From Magnolia sinica (Eukaryota > Streptophyta > Magnoliopsida > Magnoliales > Magnoliaceae), in contig NC_080585.1 in NCBI RefSeq assembly GCF_029962835.1, positions 60,499,443 through 60,563,442 of the forward strand: a stretch of 64,000 nt of DNA, read 5' to 3'. Position 1 is the stretch's first letter. Every line of letters starts with the position of its first letter. A program made the translations under genes and the position numbers. Shown here piece after piece: positions 32,180-45,301 of this stretch. A model generated the notes under the pieces. It ran no database searches and was not told where the DNA came from. It saw only the letters and a program-made list of their open reading frames with translations.

Positions 32180-33793
32180 AGGACTATGATTTCGATCTCC
32201 GGTACCACCGGGCAAGGCGAACGTGGTGGCGGATGCCCTCGGCCGTCAGCCACGAGGCCCAGTGGCGCACATGATGATTCGGGAGTGGCGGATGCTCGAG
32301 GATATAGCGAGTACGACTTTGAGTTTGGCTTGCAGTCTTCTATTGTGCGGTTATCGAGACTGTCGATTCAACCCTCTCTTATCGCAAGGGTGATCGAGGC
32401 TCGGCAGTGAGTCGTTACGGGATTACCGAGCAGAGCGGCATCGAGAGTCGACAGTTGCGATTGGTACAGATGGTGGACTTCGCCTTGAGAGGCCGATTAT
32501 GTGTCCCGGTTTTCTGAGCTACGTAGAGATCTTATGGACCGAGGCACATCGATCGCGGTTTTCTATCCATCTGGCTCGACGAAGATGTACCATGACATGA
32601 GGCGCGTATTTTTGGGCGGGGATGAAGCGCCGGATCGCCGGCTTTGTGGCGAGTGTGACACGTGCCAGCGTGTCAAGGCCGATCATCAGAGACCCCCTGG
32701 TTTATTGCAGCAGTTGAGTGTCCCGATGTGGAAGTGGGAGCACGTGTCGACAGATTTCATTATGGGCTTGCCGAGGACTCAGCGCGGTCATGACGCCATC
32801 TGGGTTGTCGTTGATCGACTGACGAAGTCGGCACATTTTATTGCGATACGTGCGACTTGGCCTTTGGACCGGCTTGCGAGATTATTCATCGAGGATATCG
32901 TGAGACTGCATGGCGTTCCAGTCTCGATCGTTTCTGACCGAGACCCGAGGTTCACGTCTCAGTTTTGGAGGAGCTTCCAGAGAGCGATGGGTTCTGATTT
33001 GCAGCTCAGCACCGCGTACCATCCGCAGACCGATGGCCAGACCGAGAGGGTCAACCAGATCCTTGAGGATATGCTTCGGGCCTGCGCGATTGATTTCGGG
33101 GGTAGCTGGGATGAGCATCTGCGATTGGCTGAGTTTTCATACAATAACAGCTATCAGGCGACCATCGGCATGGCTCCTTTTGAGGCACTATATGGCAGAC
33201 CATGCAGATCACCGAGTTGTTGGACCGAGGTTGGAGAGCGTCGTCTCTTAGGTCCCGAGCTTGTGCAGGAGACGTCAGAGGCTATTGATATCATCAGGCA
33301 GAGGATGCGCACAGCTCAGAGCCGGCAGAAGAGTTTTGCTGATCGTCGGCGTCGTCCCTTGGAGTTTGATGTAGGGGACCATGTGTATCTCAAGGTCTCG
33401 CCCATGAAGGGCGTAGTTCGATTTGGAGCGAAGGGCAAGCTTGCCCCGAGATTTATAGGACCTTTTGAGATCACTGGGCGCATTGGCGCCGTGGCCTACC
33501 GGCTTGCCTTGCCATCTCAGTTGTCTGGCGTCCACAACGTTTTTCATGTCTCCATGTTGAGGAAGTGTGGGTCAGACATCGTTCCTGTTATCGATTGGCA
33601 GCCGTTAGAGGTTCGTGAGGACGCTTCCTATATTGAGCAACCAGTCCGTATCCTTGATCGGAAGGAGCAGGTCCTCCGGACCAAGGTCATTCCGTTGGTG
33701 AAGGTTCAGTGGGGTCACCATTCTGTTGAGGAGGCTTCTTGGGAGCGTGAGGCTGAGATTCGAGAGCGCTATCCTCATCTCTTTGATGATTGA
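32180..33793 (+). pseudogene. Integrase and chromodomain of Tekay-like element
   Basis: 32180-32500 holds the frameshifted RNase H end (KANVVADALGRQ at about 32215) and the start of the zinc-binding domain. From 32501 the frame is open to 33793: CDTCQRVK (second half of HHCC), STDFIMGLP, SDRDPRFTSQFW and the QTERVNQILED catalytic E of the DDE triad. GKLAPRFIGPFEI (GPY/F) comes next, then a C-terminal chromodomain (DASYIEQPVRILDRKEQVL to VQWGHHSVEEASWE). The stop is at 33791. The first half of the zinc-binding domain is damaged by indels near 32500-32640. The chromodomain directs integration into heterochromatin in relatives. Confidence 0.87.
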
Positions 33794-33907
33794 TTGCATG
33801 TTGTATGTTGTCTCTGATATTTATATGGCGATGCCTTGCTTCCTCTTCTATTATGATTTATGTTTCCTTGTGTTGATTGTTTAAATTTCGAGGACGAAAT
33901 TTTTATT

Positions 33908-33920
33908 AGGAGGGGAGAGC
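33908..33920 (+). other. Polypurine tract of Tekay-like element
   Basis: AGGAGGGGAGAGC directly precedes the 3' LTR start TGTAAGACC. Confidence 0.88.
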
Positions 33921-35964
33921 TGTAAGACCCGTGTCCTAATCCTTACTGTTCCGTTGGCTTCCGCGGTCCTTCCGGTCAAATTCCGTCAACCTTCGTACCA
34001 CATCTGGTGTTTGCACACGATCCTAGGCCAGGTTCCGCGCACCGATGACGGCTTGATCCGAAAGTTGTATCATAGCGACCGCTCCGTCGCTGCGATTCCA
34101 ACGCCGCGTCTTGTGCGTCAAACCGACGCTTAGATCATAAGTTGGGGACTATGCATTATTATGACCATGGACCGCGTATTGCGGGGCCCACCTATTCCAT
34201 GTGGCACTAATCTCTAGGAAATTATGAGAATGATGTCATCACCCTACCCTAGCTATAGTCACCCTACCCTAGCTATAGCCACCCTACCCTAGCTATAGCC
34301 ACCCTACCTACCCCTATCCCTCTTACAAGCATTTAATGCTAGCCACCCTCTCTTACAACTCATCATTACCTACCTAAGCTACTCTCCCTCTCTCTTATCT
34401 CTCCCTCTCTCCTTTATTCCTTCATATTTCTTTCAAGCAAAAAAAATCCATACGTGAGACCCTCTCCCATTTCTCCCAAGCTACTTGTGTGGCCCACCTT
34501 TCCCACCCCTTCATCTCTCATCTCAACCATCCATTTCCCATCTTCCTCCATCAAAGAGTAGCACAAGGAGCTAAGGAAGCCAAGGGAGCAAGAAGATCAA
34601 GTGGTGGGTGTTGGATAGGATAGTTTTTGATGTTTTTAAGATGGGCCAAGTGAGGCCAACCGATCAATGGTTTGGATCTCGCTTTGGACCCTAAGATGTG
34701 GCCGATGGCCCACTTGGATCATCATGATCATTCCATGAAGGGGCCATCCTCCATGGACCCCATCATGATGTTTATCTTCTTGTATAATTAGGGTCATCTA
34801 GACCGTTTAATTTGGTGGAGAAGGGATCTCCACCGTTGGATTTAATTTTCATGGGCCACATAAAAGGGGACCCACTTGATGTATGATTTAGTGCAAGGGA
34901 GGGCCCATAGTGCCGGGGTCCCTCCATCACACGGTCTCACTCTCTATCTCTCTCCCTTTTTATTTTATTTTTATTTCATTTTATTTTATTTTGTTGTAAG
35001 ATGATGAGGTTGTGTGGCCCACTTGAATGGACCCCACCATAGGGTATGTATTCCATCCAAATCACCTACAAGTGGGGCCCACTTTGTGTGTAATATCCAC
35101 ACCATTTTCCATGAGGTGGCCCACCTAAGCAGGGCCCACCCCTAATTTATTTTCAAGACGCTGGACGTTTTGGAAAAGAAAAAAAAAAACATAAATATTA
35201 GCTTGCCACGGGGGTTGTCCCCTCATGTAGGCCCCACCTTGATGTATGTATTAAATCCACACCATCCATTCCCTTCCCAAGCCCTTTTTAGCCGTTGACC
35301 TGAAAGAAGGGACCCATCAGACCTTTAGGCGGGCCATACCATACCAAAAGGTGGTTTTCACCATTGAAACCTCCCCTGATGGGTTGTACACTGGAATATG
35401 TCCAATATTGGACTTGTTTTGCTCGTAGTGAGTCATAGAAGAACACTGGACGGTGTGGATTCACTGGATGTGGACCCCACCTGTAAAATCTGCGTTTTTT
35501 TCAAAAAAAAAAAAAGAGTAAAATCAACACAGCAGCCGTTGCTGCTGTGTGTCAGAAGGCAGCAGCGCTGCCTGCGCCAGCAGCGTCCGGGCGGACGGAC
35601 GTACCAGCAGCCCGTGCATAGGGTGGGCCACTACCTGACGTGGGTCCACCCCAAAAATCAGCTCGATCCAAGACTCAGATGGCCCACACCATAAGAAACA
35701 GTGAGACTGGACTTCCACCTTTGAGATCCTTCTGGGGCCCACAGAAGTTTTGGATCAGAGTGAAACTTGTTTTCACCATTTATCTTGGCCCATGTGACCT
35801 TATCAACGGGTTGGATGACATAAAAGCATTACGGTGGGCCCCACATGGAGCCCACATTGATGTATGTGTTTCACTCCCACCGTCCGCCCGGACGGTGGAC
35901 GTGGAGCCACTGTGATGTGTGTGGGCCCACTGTGATGAGTGTGTGGGCCCACTGTGATGTGTGC

Positions 35965-36005
<41 letters not shown>

Positions 36006-37919
36006 TATATATACATGTATTATGTATATATATTATATACTATATACATATTATATACTACATTATATGTATATATTTTTTTTACTAATGTTGAGGCCCG
36101 TGATTTAGGCCCACTTCAGTACTTGTGACCCATGGTTGAGGCCCACTCTGATGTATAAAAGGCCCATGGGTCGAGGCCCATTTGATGTAATGGGGCCAAT
36201 GAGTTGAGGCCCATTTGATGTGCACATGGGGCCCAATTGGTGAGGCCCATTTGATACATATAAGGCCCAGGTGAGTAGACCCATTTGATGTACATATGGA
36301 GCCCAACTGTCGAGGCCCATTTGACACGTGTAAGGCCCATAAGCTTAGGCCTATTTGATATGTTCTGAGGCCCCCGGGTTATAGCCCATTGCAATGTACA
36401 TAAGGCCCATTGGTGTGGCTCACTTAATGAATATAAGGCCCATGTGACTTGGCTAATTTGATGTATTTAAGGGCCCAATGGATGTACCTAAGGTCCATTG
36501 CAATGTGTGATCCCAAAATAGCTTATGATATGATATTTGTGGCAGTCGTGCCTTGGGAGCAATGTCGGTTTGACGTCCACATTGTAAGTATAGTGTGGTT
36601 AAATGTCCGCATTATGACTTTCCCTTGGGTCCACTGTTAGGCCCATATGTGTAGTGTGTAGGCCGTCTAGGCCCATCTTCATTATGAACATCATCCACCC
36701 CATATAACATATTTAATTCCATGATTCATGATCATATGCATCATACGTATGCTTGATATGAGAAATGACTGATCATAGCATAGCCTTCGGGCAGATTGTT
36801 TAGGGGCTCCCGTACAGGGGGTGTTGCCCTACATGAGCGCACGATATGCGCAGGATTTGCTGCATGACTGAATAGTGTGATTCATGCATTTGCATTGTGT
36901 GGTATAGTTACTGTACGCCCTAGCGACATCAGGGCCGTAGCCTCCACAGACGCATCGTGGTTGGCAGGATTGGATACCGGAAATACTGTTCTACATGGGG
37001 TGCGATAGATATCCCTGGGTGAAAGTCCCTAAACCCTTATGGTACCAGGAGGTTGCTCCAACGTCTAGACCGAGTGGATGCATGAGCGCTGATTGCCGAT
37101 TACCAGACGGTTGCGCTTTCCACTGTGTCGTGGTCGGTTGGAAGGGGGTGCGGCCTTACCCGCCCGAGAGTAGGGGGCAATGCTAGGCTGAGTTTGACCA
37201 GCTCGAGGAATGGGTCCGCTATTGACGAGCCGAGCCCGATATTGGCAGGCGGATAGTGAGGTCTTTTCCATCCACCTTATTGCGCGCGATGGGGCGGCAA
37301 TCTGGTTTGGAGTGTACTAGACCCCGGTGATATTCCAGATTTGAGCCGTATTGACATGTGGACTTAGATGAGAATTTGTATGCTTGACTTGCATTTTACA
37401 TTGCATGGCCTTGGTATGGCCGACATCATTCTTGCACCGCATGGCCTTGGTACGGCTAATGGGATTCTTGGCATGTTCCGCATTACTCTGATACTGCATA
37501 GCTGTATTACCACCTTGAGCATACACTTTCACCACCCTCTAAGCTTTCTATAAGCTTATGCACGACCGTTGCGTGCAGGTGACGTTGGATCGCAGCAGCG
37601 CTGAGGCTTGGACGCGTGGCTGATCTTCTCTTGGAGTTTTGGTCTATCTTCATTGTATTTCCCTTATGCTCATTGTACCTGTAAAGTTTTTTATTATAGT
37701 GGAAATGTGATGAATGTTTTTGGTTGTGTTTGTGGGTTATGCCTTTGGTTATGCTTATTACGAATCAAACTGATGTGGAAAATCCTCCTTGTAGCATCCC
37801 AGGATCGGAACCTGGCGAATGGGCGTCGGGAGTCGAGAATGGGGTTTTACGGAGGCTGTCGGCGCCAGATTCGGCGATCGGAAATTTTGTGAGCCGGTTT
37901 CCGAGTTTGGGGCGTGACA
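33921..37919 (+). repeat. 3' LTR of Tekay-like element
   Basis: Nearly identical to 25012-29009. It carries a segment of about 66 bases (from ACGGTGTGGATTCACTGG at about 35448, with a poly(A) run) absent from the 5' LTR and lacks the ~55-base segment seen there. A third small difference is near 37560-37600 (GACCACTGATGCG against ACGACCGTTGCG with extra CAGCAGCGC). Confidence 0.9.
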
Positions 37920-37924
37920 GTGCT

Positions 37925-38079
37925 AGCATCAGAAACCAAGTGTACGAACAATCTTACAGCGACACAGATCTCACAATTATGCATTTTCACCTTTTTGCTT
38001 TAGAAAAATCTCATATTAGAAGGGGACATCGATGAGATCTTAAAATAGGCACTAAAGTGGGGTCTTGGATATTTATCTC
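37925..38079. other. Unassigned target flank of Tekay-like element
   Basis: This short stretch lies between the target duplication and the first recognisable LINE sequence. It holds A/T-rich sequence without a clear ORF. Confidence 0.3.
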
Positions 38080-38213
38080 TCTTATTCTTGAGATTAAACA
38101 ATCTATTGTACATTTTGGAGCTAGTCTTTGTTTAGTGTTATGGATGAGTTAACAAGACATTTACAAGAAAAGATCCCATCGTGTATATTGTTTGCAGATG
38201 ACATAGTTTTGAT
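38080..38213 (+). pseudogene. RTE-type LINE reverse transcriptase, 5' part
   Basis: The translation includes VMDELTRHLQEKIPSCILFADDIVLI, the palm segment of a plant RTE LINE with the ADD catalytic motif intact (about 38194-38213). It is cut directly after this motif by the hAT-like element at 38214. The continuation is at 41421. Upstream parts of the LINE are missing or unrecognisable. Confidence 0.8.
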
Positions 38214-39355
38214 CAGTGTTCGAAATATCGGTATCATGCAATGTATCGCAACCTTGGGATATAGATACGTATCGGTTATTGCACGGGATATATCGTTTGT
38301 GTCCTGTAATTTATCGCACTTTTTGGGAAACATAGGGAAACATTGGGAAAATGGTTGATTTTTTCAATGAAACTTCAGGGATTATTAAAAAAGACCTTAA
38401 TACACACTTTTAAATCATAAAATCTCAAAAAAGAAGTGCACATAATAGGTTTCCTTTGTATAGGGTCCTAAGTTATGCGCTGTCTGATTGAAAAAAAAGA
38501 AGCAGTTAAAGCTTTGGATCAAGCTGATATTTGTGGGGTCTCTTCATCCAGGTTTTTGTGACCTTACCAACAAGTTGGATGGCGAATAAAAATTCTAGTG
38601 GACCCCATGAAGTTTTAATGGTGGGGATTCAATTACTACTGTTAACTGTGTTATGGTCCACCTAACACCTGGACTTGCTTCATTTTTGGATCATGCCTGA
38701 AAATGAGCTTTCAAAATGGATGGATAGTGTGGATGTAAGGCACATAGATTACGGTGGGCCCCACAATTAGGGATCCACCGAGTGAATCCGAGGATCCACC
38801 AAAACAACGCCTAGAGTGGACGCACATTTACTTCGAAATCCTTTCCTTGGAAGTTCCCGTGCTGAGAACTTAGATGGGACCCACCATGATGTTTTCGATG
38901 AATCCACCCCGTCCATATGTTTGGCTTGATCATTTTAGGACATGCAACCAAAATTGAGCCTGATCTAAGAGCCAAGTGGGCCACATGAGAGGAAACAACA
39001 GAGAATGAGCAACTACCATTAAGCCATTCGTATGGCCACAAAAGTTTTGTATTAGGCTAAGATTTTAGTGTTTTCAGTTCATCCCAGTGGGAATGACCTT
39101 ATAAATGGTTTGGATGTCATATAAACATCAAGCTGAAGCCCAGAAAGGTTTCAATGGTAGCCAGTTTTCCCTCTCGTATGGCCCACTTGACTCATACATA
39201 TGTCTCAATGTTGGCCACATGTCCTAATATGATCACACAAAACGGATGGACTGGGTGGATTCATCACAAAAAATCACAGTGGGTTCCAAAATCAGTGTCC
39301 ACCCTAAGTTGGGGCAGTCCCCCAGTTCGTGGGGGAGTGAATTACGTGTTACACG

Positions 39356-39844
39356 GGGAATAGCTTAGTAGGTGTTACCCCTATCGTGTGGCCCACATGG
39401 GTGATATTTCTGTATATCCATGTCGTCCATCCATTTCTCCAACCCATTTGAGGATGGGGTTCCAAAAATTGTGCAGATCCAAATCTCAGGTGGACCATAC
39501 TAATGGAAACAGTGGTGATTGAGTGCCCCACCATTAAAAATTCCAAAGAGACCATTGTAAGGTTTTGGTAATTTTTATTTGCAATCATTGATAATGTCAA
39601 GAAGATTGGATGAAGGGAAAATAAAAAGATCAGCTTGATCCAAAACTTTTGTGGCCTGCAAAGTTTTTAATGGTCATTCATCACCGCTTCTAGTGGTATG
39701 GTCCATCCGAGATTTGGATCTTCTTAGGGTTTGGTATCACATCCTAAAATGAGATGGAAAAACAGATGGCTGGCATGGAGATATAAAAAATACATCAAGA
39801 TGGGCCCCACACGGTTAGGCTAACACCCACTAAGTTGTTCCCAG
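39356..39844. repeat. Foldback element with ~230-bp arms
   Basis: The left arm starts GGAATAGCTTAGTAGGTGTTA, and the right arm ends TAACACCCACTAAGTTGTTCC. The arms continue as diverged inverted copies (GATCCAAATCTC..TGGACCATAC in both) with a short loop near 39595-39610. A transcript would form one long hairpin. No target duplication is clear. Confidence 0.7.
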
Positions 39845-40906
39845 GGCAACAACTAATCCGCTCTTAGTCCGCTGCACACGGACGAGCGATGTGAGTGGGG
39901 GACCTTGACCGTGGGCTACACCCTGATGCATGTGTTGTATCCACACCATCCATCCATTTGGATAGATCATTTTAGGGCATCAACCAAAGAACGAGGCCGA
40001 TCGAAAGCTTAAGTGGATCCCACCACATAAAACAACGGGGACAATCCAGCCACCGTTGAAACTTAGAACCTTCTTAGGGCCAATCATAATATTTATTTGT
40101 GATCTAACCTATTCATGAGTATAGGAAGATATGGACTAAGTACAAACACAAATATCGACATGATCGAAAACTTCCGTGGCCCTCGAGAAGTTTTTAATGA
40201 TAAGCGTTCAATCCCCACTATTTTTTGTGATGGGGTCCACTTGAGTTTTGGATCTGCCCCATTATTTGTCCCATGACCTAAATTGATACCTAAAAACATA
40301 TGGAGGGAATGGATATAAAATATATACATCAAGGTGGGCCCCATTGTAAGGGTTGTACCGTTTTAAATGCACCTGAGTCACATCAAATCCACTACTTAGT
40401 TGAGGAGAGCGAGCTGACGAAACGCTCGGCCTCGTCTTCTTCTCCGCAGGCTTCGGAAGGTCTCGCGATTTCGAATCCGTTCAAAAGCCCAAAAATCTCG
40501 CCCGAATTCCATCCCTTTTTCAAATCCCTCCCCAAATCCCCATAACCTCAGCATGAATCTGATTTTTTCCAAAGAATTTCTCTCTGGAAGAAAAAAAAAA
40601 AGGGTTTTAAGGTTTTTTTACCTGATCCAGCTCGACATTTGGCCCACCAAATTTGGTCGAAGGCGATTACCTAATACAGATCTTTCAGGTAAGAGAGATT
40701 TTTTGATATTTTTTATATATATATTTTTTTCGAATTTGCGGGAGAGTAGCAAGGATTTTGCCTCATATCATTGAAAATGTTGCTTGCTTTAGCGTCGGTA
40801 TCGCACAATATTTCACGATATCTTGCGATATATAGGTGATATTGCATGATATTTTGAGATATCTTGTGATATATCGCACGATACACAGTATTCCCTATAT
40901 ATATAT

Positions 40907-41245
40907 ATATACACCTGCGCACCAATTCGCACGGAACTGGTGCGAACTTTTTTGAGAACCCATCATACGTGATGTGGATCCAAAATCTGAACCGTCCATG
41001 TGAAGCAGCACCTCATGAAACCCTCCAGGCCCAAGTTTTACTTTGATCCTAAACTTTGGTGGGCCATGAAAATTGAAAACAGTTTCCTCCCTTGATTTGC
41101 ATTTCTCTTTGTTATGGCCCACCAGAATTTTAGATCAAGGTGAAAATTTGCCCCTTGGGGTTTCATGGGATTCCTCATCACATGGACCGTTCAGATTAGA
41201 CACCCATGACACGTGTGCAAAGGTGTGTAGGTGCACAGGTGAGCA

Positions 41246-41255
<10 letters not shown>
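40907..41255. repeat. Foldback element with ~140-bp arms
   Basis: Left-arm blocks CTGAACCGTCCATGTGA, CTCATGAAACCC and TGGTGGGCCATGA recur inverted on the right as TGGCCCACCAGAA, GGGTTTCATGGG and TCACATGGACCGTTCAGAT, centred near 41085. It is flanked by (TA)n and (CT)n tracts. Confidence 0.65.

Positions 41256-41325
<70 letters not shown>
41250..41325. repeat. (CT)n(AT)n compound microsatellite
   Basis: About 19 CT units are followed by about 17 AT units. It generates a spurious Leu/Ser plus Ile/Tyr open frame. Confidence 0.9.
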
Positions 41326-41326
<1 letters not shown>

Positions 41327-41420
41327 ATTTCATTTCCGAGCGAGTTTTACTGAGTTTCGTATTGCTAACTAGCGATAACGATAATTATATCGGCCGATAG
41401 TATCAATGTTACAAACACTA

Positions 41421-42226
41421 GTTTTGATTGATAAGACAAGGGAGGGCATGAACACAAACTAGATCTATGAATGGGTGCTTTAAAATTCAAGTATTAAAAT
41501 CAGTCAGACTAAACCATAACATATGGAACACAATTTTAGTAACAAGAGGAGTGGGAATGAGGAATTATTTAAGATTGTTGACCAAGAAGTTTCCCGAAGT
41601 GATCACTTCTGATATTACGAGTCGATAATTCATGAATCATGAGAGTGGAAAGATTGAGAAAGGAGTTGCCATAGAATCCAAGCGGGTGGAAAAAAAAGGG
41701 GAGATGTGACTCTATGGTTTTATGTGATCATCGTGTACCACTCAAACTAATAGGGAAATTTAATAGGATAATTATAAGACCAACCATGCTTTATAGAACA
41801 AAATGTTGGGTAGTTAAGGACAAAATATTTGTAGGATGAATATACAGCTGAAATGAGGATGTTGAGATAGATGAATGGCAAGACAAGGAAGGATAGAATT
41901 AGAAACGAATGCAATTGAGGGAACTTAGGAGTAGCAACAAGAGGTAATAAGATGAGGGAAAGTGGATTTGGATGGTTTGTTCATGTGCTACAAAGACCAA
42001 GAACTGCGCTAGTTAGGAGTGAGATGGTACAAGTTGAAGGCTCTAAAAGGGTAAGGGGGAAGCCCAAAAAGACATGGGTGGAGGTAGTATGAAACAACTT
42101 GATGACCCGTGGTCCAACTAAAGTTCTGATCTTTGATATAGAGTGGAATGCAGAAAAAGGATTTGTGTAGCCAAACCCAATTAGTTCGGATAAGGCTTAG
42201 AAGAGGACGATGATGAAGATGATAAT
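41421..42226 (+). pseudogene. RTE-type LINE, 3' part with tail
   Basis: This resumes after the hAT insertion with the RT thumb region (AAAATCAGTCAGACTAAACC area). It includes IIRPTMLYRTKCWVVKD (about 41770) and the conserved C-terminus FGWFVHVLQRPRTALVRSEMVQVEGSKRVRGKPKKTWVEVV (about 41960-42090), with an ending like IEWNAEKGFV-PNP. It closes in GATGATGAAGATGATAA, a short tandem tail typical of RTE elements. Several stops show that it is dead. Confidence 0.78.
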
Positions 42227-42479
42227 TTAATTAGGCTGATGGCTAGGATTAGGTAGCTTTTGGGTTAGTTTATAAGGTTATAGAAGGGCTTTTTGTCAGC
42301 CACATGGGCAGATTATGAGTTACAACCATGATCTGCCGTAAAAGCCGTTACGGGCCTGTGAAGCCGTTAAGTAAAGGTAACGGTGGCAACTGTTACACGT
42401 TATGGACCCATGAAGGATGTAATGGCTGTTATGGAAAAAAGGACCCATAAAGGCCGTTACGCCCCTGGTAATGGCCTAA

Positions 42480-42869
42480 TGCAGGACAATTAACCACTTG
42501 CTCTAAAAGCTCGAACTGTTAGAGTATGACGAATTAATTCCTTTATCTCATAGCCTAGGCCCCACATCTCATGGGTTAGGACCTTGGCCGAACCCCCCTC
42601 GTGGGCCCCAAATCAAACGGTCCGCCCACCCCGAGTGTGTCCCCGCATCCCACAGGTTACCCCACTTGAGCCCGGTGTGAAATGCGCATTAATCACACTG
42701 GGTGAGGAGTCCTGAACACGAGACTTTCCCCATGGGCCCCGCCCACCCCGAGTGTGCCCCTGCATCCCACAGGCGACCCCACTCGAGCCCGGTGTGAAAA
42801 TGCCCCTGCATTAATCACCCCCTGTGAGGAGTCTCGAACACGAGACCTCCCTCTCTGATACCAATTTGA
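42480..42869 (-). repeat. SINE- or TRIM-like repeat, unit 1
   Basis: Read on the minus strand it begins TTGGTATCAGAGAG with GGTCTCGTGTTCGAGACTCC about 20 bases further, resembling A and B boxes of a tRNA-derived Pol III promoter. TGGTATCAGAG could instead be the primer site of a TRIM. It ends TTAATTGTCCTGCA. It contains two related GAACACGAGAC / GCCCGGTGTGAAAATGC blocks, so it carries an internal duplication. Confidence 0.5.
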
Positions 42870-43201
42870 TGCAGAACAATTAACCACTTGCTCTAAAAGC
42901 TCGAATTGTTAGAGCATGGCGAATTAATCCCTTTATCTCGTAGCCCGGGCCCCACATCTCATGGGTTAGGACATCGGCCGAACCCCCCTCGTGGGCCCCA
43001 AATCAAACGGGCCGCCCACCCCGAGTGTGTCCCCACATCACATAGGCTACCCCACTCGAGCCTGGTGTGAAATGCGCATTAATCACCCCCGGTGAGGAGT
43101 CTCGAACACGAGACCTCCGTCGTGGGCCTCGCCCACTCCGAGTGTGCCATTGCATCCCACAGATGACCTTACTTGAGCCCGGTGTGAAAATGCCCTTGCA
43201 T
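42870..43201 (-). repeat. SINE- or TRIM-like repeat, unit 2, truncated
   Basis: A direct tandem copy of unit 1 (ACAATTAACCACTTGCTCTAAAAGCTCG recurs). It lacks the A/B-box end, stopping at GTGAAAATGCCCTTGCA. A third, inverted, diverged unit is at about 43838-44107. Confidence 0.5.
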
Positions 43202-43393
43202 TATGGCCACAATGGCCCGTTATGCCCCCCATAAAGGCTGTAATGGCCCCGTACCAGTCCATTACGAGACCAATACAGGTTTTCTTTTTCAAAAAAAAAA
43301 ACCTTACAGTGGCTGTAACAGCCATTATAGCCCGTATCGTAAAGGTAACGATAGTGACCATTACGGCCACCATTACCTTTATGGTATACCTTG

Positions 43394-44978
<1,585 letters not shown>

Positions 44979-45301
44979 TGATGAACTTCTTTAACAGTAT
45001 AGGATGTGTTGTTGTCTTCTATTCTAAAGCTCAGAAATGTATGCATGATTTTATTTTATTTTTTTTCCAGGTCTCCTATTTTCCTTTAGCCGGTGCACTG
45101 GATGTTAGTAGCAATCATGATTAACCTTATTCTTCTATCCAGGGTCCAAGAATGGTGCGTGATGTTTTCCGTCTTGGCAAAGAGAATGCTCCGGCAATTA
45201 TATTTATTGATGAGGTAGACGCTATTGCTACTGCTCGTTTCGATGCGTAAACTGGAGCTGACAGAGAAGTTCAACGAATCCTCACAGAACTACTGAATCA
45301 G

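Larger units (their letters stand above)
25012..37919 (+). mobile_element. Tekay/Del-like chromovirus, complete, recent insertion
   Basis: This is a 12.9-kb Ty3/gypsy element with two very long LTRs (25012-29009 and 33921-37919, about 4.0 kb each). The primer site is at 29015-29026, the polypurine tract at 33908-33920 and the duplication GTGCT at 25007-25011 and 37920-37924. Domain order is gag, protease, RT, RNase H, integrase, chromodomain, that of a chromovirus; the long LTRs and sequence suggest the Tekay/Del clade. The LTRs are nearly identical, so the insertion is young. The internal frames nevertheless carry several small lesions. Confidence 0.92.
38214..41420. mobile_element. Large non-autonomous hAT-like element (3.2 kb)
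   Basis: Terminal inverted repeats are CAGTGTTCGAAATATCGGTATC and the inverse of TAGTGTTTGTAACATTGATACTATC. The flanks are a perfect 8-bp duplication GTTTTGAT (38206-38213 and 41421-41428). YAGNG ends and 8-bp duplications point to hAT. The interior has no transposase. It consists of subterminal TATCG-type motifs, repeats of the GGGCCCCAC/GGATGGATGG kind and two foldback units (39356-39844 and 40907-41255). The insertion splits an RTE LINE at its ADD motif, and removal restores it. Confidence 0.85.
42327..43393. mobile_element. Old TIR element (hAT-like) rich in CCGTTACGG motifs
   Basis: The left end CATGATCTGCCGTAAAAGCC and right end ...ACCTTTATGGTATACCTTG are imperfect inverted repeats. 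The flanks GTTACAAC (42319-42326) and GTTACGAT (43394-43401) agree at six of eight bases. The subterminal parts contain GTAACGG/CCGTTAC motifs. The middle (42480-43201) was later filled by two SINE-like repeats. No transposase is present. Confidence 0.5.

Noticed and set aside
42800-42869. A tRNA gene
   Set aside because: Only A/B-box-like motifs are present; no cloverleaf with acceptor stem and anticodon arm can be drawn.
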